Assembly: GCA_030761205.1 (NCBI GenBank) | Contig: JAULJL010000047.1 | Span: 255,501 to 319,500 of the forward strand | Source: Fremontodendron californicum | Taxonomy: Eukaryota > Streptophyta > Magnoliopsida > Malvales > Malvaceae | DNA: 64,000 bases | Reading direction: 5' to 3' | In this document: piece by piece, positions 54,473 through 64,000 of the stretch | Position numbering within the stretch: the first letter of the stretch is position 1 | Layout: each line of letters starts with the position of its first letter | Notes under the pieces: model-generated | Database searches by the model: none | Told to the model about the DNA's origin: nothing | What the model saw: only the letters and a program-made list of their open reading frames with translations | Position numbers and translations under genes: made by a program

Positions 54473-57045
54473 CTATGTAATATCTATGTAATTGTAATAT
54501 ATTTATGTAGTATATCTATGTAATTGTAATATATATTACATAAATATATTACAATTACATAGATATATTACAACTACATATCTATGTATTTGTATATCTA
54601 TGTAATTGTAATATATCTATGTAATATATCTATGTAATTGTAATATATATATATATATATATATAAGTAATTGTAATATCTATGTAATTGTAATATATAT
54701 ATCTATGTAATTCTAATATATCTAAGTAATTGTAATAAATCTATGTAATTGTAATATATCTATGTAATTGTAATACATCTATGTAATTGTAATAATATAT
54801 GTAATTGTAATATATCTATGAAATTATAATATAAACCATGAGATCACATGCATTGAAATCTATGTAATTGTAAAATATTTATGTAATTGTAATATATCTA
54901 TGTAACTGTAATATATCTATTTTGTAATATATGTGTTTTTAGTAATTACAATTACATAGATATATTAAAACTACATAGATATATTATAATTAAATAGATA
55001 AATATATTACATAGATATATTACAATTACATAGATATATTACAAATATTACATACATAAATATATTTATGTAATTGTAATATATCTATGTAATTATATAC
55101 ATGTAATATCTATGTATCTATGTAATTCTAAAATATCTATGTAATTATAATATATGTATGTAGTTATAATATATAATTGTAATAATATTTTTATGTAATT
55201 GTAATATATCTATGTAATTGTAATATATATCTATGCAATTGCAATATATCTATGTAATTGTAATAAATATATTTATGTAATTGTCATATATCAATGCAAT
55301 TGTAATATATCTATGTAGTTGTAATGTATATATTACAATTACACAAATATATATCTATGTAATAAATATATATCTATGTATTTGTGTAACATATTATCTA
55401 TGTAACTGTGATATTTGTGTAATTGTAATATGTATTTATGTAATTATAATATATTTATGTAATTATAATAAATATATGTAATTCTAATATATCTATGTAA
55501 TTGTAGTATATCTATGTAATTGTAATATAACTGTAGTATATCTATGTAATATATCTATGTAATTGTAATATATATATATATATTACAATTACATAGATAT
55601 ATTACATTAACACTATTAAATATATTACAATTACATAGATATATTACATAGAAACATTATAATTACATAGATATATGTAATATATCTATGTAATATATTA
55701 TAATATAATATATCTATGTAATATATTACAATTACATGAATATATAGATATATTACATAGATATATTTATGTAATATAATTGTAATTGTAGTAAATATAT
55801 TTATCTATGTAATTATATATGTATATATTAGAATTACATAGATATCTATGTAATATAATTGTACTACATAAATTTATTTATCTATGTAATTATAATATAT
55901 CTATGTAATTGTAATATATCTATGTAAAATATATATATTACAATTACATATACTATTATAATAATATATATATATATATATATATATATCCAATGTATCT
56001 ATGTAATTCTAATATATCAATGTAATTCGAAAACATTATATATTATAGATATATTACAATTACATAGATATATTACATAGATACATTACAATTACATAGA
56101 TATATATTACATAGATATAGATATATATTACAATTACATATATATTACATAGATAAATATTACATATATTACATAGATATATTACAATTACATAGATGTA
56201 TTACAATTACACAAATATATTACATATCTATGTAATTACATAAATATATTACAATTACATAGATATATTATAATTACATAGATATATTACAATTATATAG
56301 ATATATATCTATATAATTGTAATAGTATATCTATGTAATTGTAATGTATCTATGTAATATATCTATGTAATTCTAATGTATCTATGTAATATATCTATGT
56401 AATTGTAATTACATAGATATATTACAATTATATAGATATATATCTATATAATTGTAATAGTATATCTATGTAATTGTAATGTATCTATGTAATATATCTA
56501 TGTAATTCTAATGTATCTATGTAATATATCTATGTAATTGTAATATATATATATCTATGTAATTGTAATATATTTATGTAATTGTAAAATATCTATGTAA
56601 TTGTAATATTTTTAATGTGTAATTATAATGTATCTATTTAGTTGTAATATATTACATGTAATTGTAATATATCTATGCAATTGTAATATATTTGTGTATC
56701 TATTGTAATGTGTAATATATCTATGTAATTGTAATATATTACAATACACAAATATCTATTACAATTTAATAGATATATTACAATAGATACACAAATATAT
56801 TACATAGATGCATTACAGTTAGATAGATATATTATAATTACATAGATATAATACAATTACATAAATACATTACAATTACTTAAACATAATACAATTACAT
56901 AGATTTATTACAATTACAAAAATATATTACAATTACAGAATATAATTACATAGATGTATTACAATTACATAGATATATTGTTTATCTATGTAATTGTAAT
57001 ATATAACAATTTAGACTACATAGATATATTTGTTGTAATGGTAAT
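54473..57045. repeat. Minisatellite array, segment 12
   Basis: Strand-alternating minisatellite. A direct duplication of about 120 bases lies at 56270-56400 and 56400-56530 (TATATAGATATATATCTATA landmark). A 24-base non-satellite scrap is near 54836-54860. (TA)n is at about 55963-55989. Frame 55281-55481 is repeat. Confidence 0.87.
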
Positions 57046-57906
57046 GTATTTTTTTTTCTTGCAAATCGAACTCGTTTTGCTTCTTAAATGACTCGAGCCT
57101 CGGTATTTTCTTCTCTTGCAAATCGAACTCGTTTCCTTAAGACGAGTCCAGCCTTGATTGGTCAGGGAACTCAATTTAAGGATAAAATTTTCTATTTTCT
57201 TCTCTTGCAAATCGAACTCGTGCTGCTTCTCAAATGAATCGAGCCCCTGTATTCTCTTCTCTTGCAAATCGAACTCGTTTCCTTAAGATGGGTTAAGCCT
57301 TGATTAGTCAGGGAACTCAATTTAAGGACAAAATTTTCTATTTTCCTCTCTTGCAAATTGAACTCGTTTCCTTAAGACGGGTCGAGTCTTGATTAGTCAG
57401 GGAACTCAATTTAAGGACAAAATCTTCAATTTTCTTCTCTTGCAAATCGTACTTGTTTCCTTAAGATGGTCGAGCCTTCAGTAGTCAGGGAACTCAATTT
57501 AAGGAAAAAATCTTCTATTTTCTTCTCTTGCAAATCGAACTCGTTTCCTTAAGACGGGTCGAATCTTGATTAGTCAGGGAACTCAATTTAAGGACAAAAT
57601 CTTCTAGTTTCTTCTCTTGGAAATTGAACTCGTTTTCTTAAGACGGGTCGAGCCTTGACTAGTCAAGGAACTCAATTTAAGGATAAAATCTTCTATTTAC
57701 AGCTGTTTATCAGGAAAAAAAAAACCATAAATAAAAATAAAAATGAAAATGTAAATGAAAAAAAAAGGAAAATGATAAAAAAAAGGAAAAAAAAATGAAA
57801 ACTCCCTTTCCATTCCTTCACATGAGATTTCACTAATCGAACAAAATTAGTGTTTATTTATGTTTTCCTGATTCTTGATTCTCAACAATAGCCAAAGTGA
57901 GGCAGT
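57046..57906 (+). mobile_element. 3-prime untranslated region of a Tat-like element with tandem repeats
   Basis: Eight tandem units begin CTTGCAAATCGAACTCG (or variants) at 57058, 57115, 57204, 57261, 57350, 57439, 57527 and 57616. Spacing is 57, 89, 57, 89, 89, 88 and 89, so a short and a long unit alternate at first. A purine-rich stretch of A runs follows (57714-57802), then unique sequence to a degraded polypurine tract CAAAGTGAGGCAGT at 57893-57906, directly before an LTR start. Tandem arrays between the last gene and the 3-prime LTR are typical of Tat/Ogre-type elements. The minus-strand frame 57016-57267 reads the tandem and is not a gene. Confidence 0.75.
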
Positions 57907-57983
57907 TGTAGATACCTAATTTTGTCCGGATCCCTAAATTAGGTAATTTTTCTTCCTTGAGATGTTTCAGAATGCAAAAAAGC
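57907..57983 (+). mobile_element. Start of 3-prime LTR, Tat-like (fragment 6)
   Basis: Starts TGTAGATACCTAATTTTG, a one-base variant of the family terminus, and matches fragments 4 and 5 for 77 bases to GAATGCAAAAAAGC, then breaks into minisatellite. It is the only piece here with the internal-to-LTR junction, which fixes TGTAGA as the true LTR start. Confidence 0.85.
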
Positions 57984-59519
57984 ATTAGAATTACATAGAT
58001 ATATTACTATTACATAGATATATTACTATTACATAGATATATTACAATTACATACATATATTACAGTTACATAGATATATATTAGAATTACATAGAGATA
58101 TATTACAATTACATAGATATATTACTATAACATAGATATATATTACAATTACATAGATATATTACAATTACAAAGATATATTACAATTACATAAATATAT
58201 ATAACAATTACATACATATATTACTATAACATAGATATATATTACAATTACATAAATAGAATTATAATATATCTATGTAATTGTAATATATCAATGTAAT
58301 TGTAATATATCTATGTAATTGTAATATAATTGTGTAATTGTAATATATTTATGTAATTGTAATATATCTATGTAATTGTAATATATCTATGTAATTGTAA
58401 TATATTTGTAATTGTATAATATTATAATTACATAGATATACTACAATTACATATATATATATATATATATTAAAACTACATAGATATTATAATTATATAG
58501 ATATATTAAAACTACATGTAATATAAATATATATCCAATGTCTCTATGTAATTCTAATATGTCAATGTAATTCGACAATATTATATATTACATGTATTTT
58601 AATATATCTAATGTGTAATTGTAATGTATTTATGTAATTGTAATATATAATATAATATATCTATATAATTGTAATAATATATCTATGTAATTGTAATATA
58701 TCTATGTAATTGTAATGTATCTATGTACTATATCTAAGTAATTGTAATATATCTATGTAATTGTAATGTATCTATGTAATATATCTATGTAATTGTAATA
58801 TATCTATGTAATTGTAGTATATCTATGTAATTGTAATATATATATATATCCAATGTATCTATGTAATTCTAATATATCAATGAAATTCGAAAACATTATA
58901 TATTACATGTATTTTAATATATCTAATGTGTAATTGTAATGTATCTATGTAATTGTAATGTATCTACGTTACTGAAAACTTTAGATATATAATTATAATG
59001 TATCTACGTAATTATAATGTATCTATGTAATTGTAATATATCTATGTAATAGAAATATATCTATGTAATTGTAATATATCTATGTACTTGTAATATATTT
59101 ATGTAATATAAATATCTATGTAGTTGTAATTGTAATATATTTGTGTAATTGTGATAAATGTATGTAATTGTAATATATACACAAATATATTACAATTACA
59201 TACATATATTACAACTAAATAGATATATTACAATTACATAAATATATACAATTACATACATATATTACACAAATATATTACAATTATATAAATATTTTAC
59301 AATTACATAGATATATTACAATTACAGAAAACATTAGATATAGTCATATAATATTTTCAGTAATTCTAATATATCTATGTAAAAGTAAGTTTTCAGTAAT
59401 TGTAATATATCTATGTAATTACTGAATACAAATATATTACAATTACAAATATATATTAGATATTACATGTATACATTAGAATTATATAGATATATTACAA
59501 TTACATAGATATTACATAG
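57984..59519. repeat. Minisatellite array, segment 13
   Basis: Reverse units to about 58255, then mainly forward. The composite with TCCAATGTATCTATG, ATTCGAAAACATTATATATT and TTTTAATATATCTAATG occurs near 58530 and 58850, as in segment 4. No gene is seen. Confidence 0.88.
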
Positions 59520-60803
59520 CACTACAAACAAATTGCCATATACTGACACTTAGTTATACTGACGGTAGAAATCCGTAGGTAAAAAGGATCTATAGCGACA
59601 GATTTTTGGTATCGTCAGAATATATGTAACATATACCGACGCTTCATTTATCCGTCGCTATAGATATATCTATACCGACGGTTGATGAGAAACCGTCGGT
59701 ATAGGTACATAACAAATACTAATACTTTAATTATCTGTCGCTGTAGATACACCTATACCGACTATTAATGAGAAACCATCGGTATAGATACATAACATAT
59801 ACCAACGCTTTAATTATCCGATGGTATAGATACACCTATACCGACTATTAATAGAAAATCGTCGGTATACACTACAAAAAAATGCCATATACCGACGAAA
59901 GCCTATACTGACGGACAAAATCCGTCTGTATAAATAGGATATTCTGACGGATTTGTTATTCGTCGGTATGTATTCGTCATATACCAACGGAAGTCATAAC
60001 GTCGGTGTATATATTATCTATACTGACGGATTTATAAAACGTCGTCGGTATAGTAATAATATATACTGACGGATTTTTTCATCCGTCAATATAAGTCACT
60101 TCGAAAATAATGCGGCTTTCTTTTATAAAGGCGGGTGATTTAATTTTTACTGAAAATGCTATATTGACGGATTTGCCCGTTGGTATTGTATTAGGTTATA
60201 TTTCCCCATTTCTTTTCCACTTCTCTTTCACCCGTCTCTTTCTCTTATCTAGCTCTTTCACTTATTTTCCTTTTCAATCGGTAATCACCATTTCATTTCC
60301 CGATTCGACTATCTCATCTCTTTCACCATTTTTACTTTTTTTCTGTATTATTCTTTGATTGTTAGATATCTGTTCAATGTTAGAGGAGGCACGCGACCAC
60401 TTAAACAACCGACCCATCTTCTCAAACTGGTCAGCTTCTCTATTTTTTTTTTTCATTTTGTTTTCTCGTCAAATTTGCTTTTATATCTCCTTTTCCTATA
60501 GTTGGATTGTATTTGTATTTGGGCATGGATTAATTATTTAGTCCTGTTAATTAGATTTGTGGCAAATTGTTTGTTGATTTATTCATAATCAATATAGAAA
60601 ATTTGATGATAAATTAAGTGGGCAAAACCATTAGAATTGTTGCAGCATCAATCTGGGCAAGATGGGAATGGAAACGATTTATTAATCCACACGAAAGCTA
60701 CAGCACTGTCCGATGATTCTCTTTCTCCACGCGAAAGAAGCCCCTAGTGGATGATAAATTAAGCTTGTGAAGATTCGAACAAGGGCTCTTGAGATGCGGT
60801 TAT
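59520..60803 (-). mobile_element. CACTA end fragment B, inverted copy of fragment A
   Basis: Starts with the terminal repeat CACTACAAACAAATTGCC at 59520, followed by subterminal CCGTCGGTATAG-type motifs. A second terminus, CACTACAAAAAAATGCC, is at 59870 with its own subterminal repeats to about 60090. Non-repeat sequence follows to the same ACCGCATCTC break point (complement) as fragment A. Small frames at 60110-60541 are unsupported; none matches a transposase I recognise. GATGATAAATTAAG occurs twice (about 60605 and 60743). Confidence 0.83.
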
Positions 60804-63800
60804 AATATACATGTAATTGTAATTGTAATATATTACAATAGATATTTTATTCTAATGTTTTCTGTAATCGTAATATATCTATGTAATTATAATATATTTA
60901 TGTAATTGTAATATATTTATGTTATTGTAATATATTTATGCAATTGTAATATATCTATGTAATTATAATATGTCTATGTAATTGTAATATATCTATGTAA
61001 TTGTAATATATTTGTGTATTGTAATATATCTATGTAATTGTAATATATCTATGTAATTGTAATATATTTTAGTAATTATATATTTGTGCAATTGTAATTG
61101 TAATATATTTATGTAATATATCTATGTTATTGTAATATATCTATGTAATTGTAATATATATATGTAATTGTAATTATGTGATTGTAATATATCTATGTAA
61201 TTGTAATATATCTACGTAATTGTAATTATGTGATTGTAATATATGTAATATATCTATGTAATTAGATATCTCTGTAATTGTAAATACATTTATGTAATTG
61301 TAATATATCTATGTAATTCTAATATATTTATGTAATTGTAATATATCTATGTAATTGTAATATGTCTATGTAATTGTAATTGTAATATATATCTATGTAA
61401 TATATCTATGTAATTGTAATATATTTATGTAATTACAATATATCTATGTAATTGTAATATATCTATGTAATTCTAATATATCTATGTAATTGTAATATAT
61501 TTATGTAATGTATCAATGTAATATATCTATGTAATTGTAATATATCTATGTAATATATATCTATGTAATTGTAAATATATTTATGTAATATATCTATGTA
61601 ATTATAATATATCTAAGTAATTGTAGAATTATATAGATATATTACAATAACATAGATATATTATAATTACATAGATATATTAGAATTACATAGATATTAC
61701 ATGTATATAATTACATAGATATTTTACAATTACATAGATGTATTTCAATTACATAGATATATTACAATTACATAGATATATTACAATTACATAGATACAT
61801 AGATATTACATGTATATAATTGCATAGATATATTACGATTACATAGATGTATTTCAATTACATAGATGTATTTCAATTTCATAGATATTACAATTACATA
61901 TATATATATTAGATATAATAATATATGAATGTGTAATATATGTATGTAATTGTAATATATGTATGTAATTTTAATATATCTATGTAATTGCAATGTATCT
62001 ATGTAATTGTAATTGTAATATATATATCTATGTAATTACATTATCTAATATTTTCAGTAATTCTAATGTATTTATTACATAGATATACTATTACAATTAC
62101 ATAGATATATATATCTATCTAATATATTATCTATGTAATTATAATATATCTATGTAATTGTAATATATCTATGTAATTTTAATATATCTATGTAATTCTA
62201 TGTAATTGTAATATATCTATGTAAGTGTAGTATATTTATGTAATATATCTATGTAATATTACATAGATACATTATTAATTGTAATATATTTATGTAATTG
62301 TAATATATCTATGTAATATATTATCTATGTAATTGTAATATATCTATGTAATCTTAATATATCTATGTAATTGTAATGTATCTATGTAATATAACTATGT
62401 AATGGTTATATATCTACGTAACTGTAGTATATCTACGTAATTGTAATATATATATGTAATTGTAATATATTTAAGTAATTATAATATATTTGTGTAATAC
62501 ATTGTAATATATCTATGTAGTTGTATTTATAATATACATGTAATGTAATTGTAATATATTACAATAGATATGTAATTCTAATGTTTTCTGTAATTGTAAT
62601 ATATCTATATAATTGTAATATATTTATGTAATTGTAATAAATCTATGTTATTTTAATATATTTATGCAATTGTAATATATCTATGTAATTGTAATACATT
62701 TTTGTAATTATATATTTGTGTAATTGTAATATATGTATGTAATATATCTATGTACTTGTAATATATATATATATATATATATCTATGTAATATATTCATC
62801 TATGTAATTGTAATATATCTACGTATTTATTTAGATATATATTTGTGTTATTGTAATTATAATATATACATAAATTTATGTAATATATGTAATATATCTA
62901 TATAATTGTAATATATCTATGTAATAGTAATATATTTATGTAATTGTAATATATCTATGTAATTGTAATTATGTGATTGTAATATATGTAATATATCTAT
63001 GTTATTAGATATCTATGTGATTGTAAATATATTTATGTAATTCTAATATATCTATGTAATTCTAATATATTTATGTAATTGTAATATATCTATGTAATTG
63101 TAATTGTGATATATATCTATGTAATATATCTATGTAATTGTAATATATTACTCTAATTGTAATATATCTATGTAATTCTAATATATCTATGTAATTCTAA
63201 TATATTTTTGTAATTAAATATTTGTGTAATTGTAATTGTAATATATGTATGTAATATATCTATGTACTTGTAATATATATATATATATATCTATGTAATT
63301 GTAATATATCTACGTATTTATTTAGATATATATTTGTGTTATTGTAATTGTAATATATACATATATTTATGTAATATATGTAATATATCTATATAATTGT
63401 AATATATCTATGTAATAGTAATATATCTATGTAATTGTAATATATCTATGTAATTGTAATTATGTGATTGTAATATATGTAATATATCTATGTTATTAGA
63501 TATCTATGTAATTGTAAATATATTTATGTAATTGTAATATATCTATGTAATTCTAATATATTTATGTAATTGTAATATATCTATGTAATTGTAATATATT
63601 TATGTAATTGTAATATATCTATGTAATATATTATCTATGTAATTGTAATATATCTATGTAATCTTAATATATCTATGTAATTGTAATGTATCTATGTAAT
63701 ATATCTATGTAATGGTTATATATCTATGTAACTGTAGTATATCTACGTAATTGTAATATATATATGTAATTGTAATATATTTATGTAATATATCTATGTA

Positions 63801-64000
63801 ATTGTAATATATTTAAGTAATTATAATATATTTGTGTAATACATTGTAATATATCTATGTAGTTGTATTTATAATATACATGTAATGTAATTGTAATATA
63901 TTACAATAGATATGTAATTCTAATGTTTTCTGTAATTGTAATATATCTATGTAATTGTAATATATTTATGTAATTGTAATAAATCTATGTTATTGTAATA
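60804..64000. repeat. Minisatellite array, segment 14
   Basis: Mostly forward-strand 19-bp units. The first ~350 bases are the inverted counterpart of the flank left of fragment A. A landmark GTAGTTGTATTTATAATATA occurs at 62517 and 63859 (period 1342), and TTTATTTAGATATATATTTG at 62826 and 63317 (491 apart). The window ends inside the array. The frame 61787-61993 is repeat. Confidence 0.88.

Noticed and set aside
54836..54860. Short non-satellite scrap containing CATGAGATCACATGCATTG
   Set aside because: Only about 24 bases; no source or structure can be assigned, and the seed-type CATGCAT match may be chance.
60110..60541. Possible first exons of a CACTA gene next to the terminus of fragment B
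   Set aside because: Frames on either strand are equally open, the inverted copy at 53276-54472 does not favour one, and no motif is recognisable.
1..64000. Organellar (mitochondrial) origin because of high AT content
   Set aside because: Nuclear LTR retrotransposons with target-site duplications and CACTA transposons throughout point to nuclear DNA; no organellar gene is seen.

Overview
This window looks like gene-poor plant (probably dicot) nuclear heterochromatin. Three things support that: Ty3/gypsy LTR retrotransposons of two plant lineages, CACTA (En/Spm) transposon ends with plant-type termini, and a probable endogenous plant pararetrovirus fragment. No intact host protein gene, tRNA, rRNA or CRISPR array is visible. 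The species cannot be named from the sequence.

More than half of the window is one AT-rich minisatellite. Its basic unit is 19 bp (ATATATCTATGTAATTGTA) and length variants differ by 6-bp TAATTG steps, giving 13, 19 and 25 bp (13+6n). The array flips strand every 100-300 bp, often at perfect palindromes, and carries several larger blocks (0.5-1.8 kb) present two or three times, some inverted. Nearly every other sequence is an island in this array.

Islands from left to right. 3449-7410: a 3-prime LTR plus truncated pol of a chromodomain Ty3/gypsy element (Tekay/Del-like, coding on the minus strand). 9206-9590: a pararetrovirus protease fragment. 10643-10725: a short GC-rich insert. 11070-15848: a 4.8-kb piece of a very long LTR (Tat-like Ty3/gypsy). 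18841-19102: an inverted piece of the same LTR. 20229-22647: a solo Tekay-like LTR with target-site duplication TAATA. 22917-23010: a short insert with a hairpin. 26188-26271 and 29073-30189: two more pieces of the Tat-like LTR start. 36874-45024: a complete LTR-to-LTR Tekay-like element with duplication ATATA, a primer binding site and a polypurine tract, but internally deleted. 45453-47028: the 3-prime end of a CACTA transposon with a recognisable three-exon gene end. 49786-52491: the middle of the Tat-like LTR. 53276-54472 and 59520-60803: two inverted copies of a CACTA end that itself holds two nested termini. 57046-57983: the 3-prime untranslated tandem repeats, polypurine tract and LTR start of a Tat-like element.

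Nothing here works as a pathway. The three Tekay-like insertions share one family and one orientation; the full-length one has nearly identical LTRs yet cannot encode a complete polyprotein. The Tat-like pieces overlap and together imply one LTR of about 5.2 kb, starting TGTAGACACC and ending GTTGCGACA. The most unusual feature is the strand-switching minisatellite with its 6-bp length ladder and inverted higher-order blocks.
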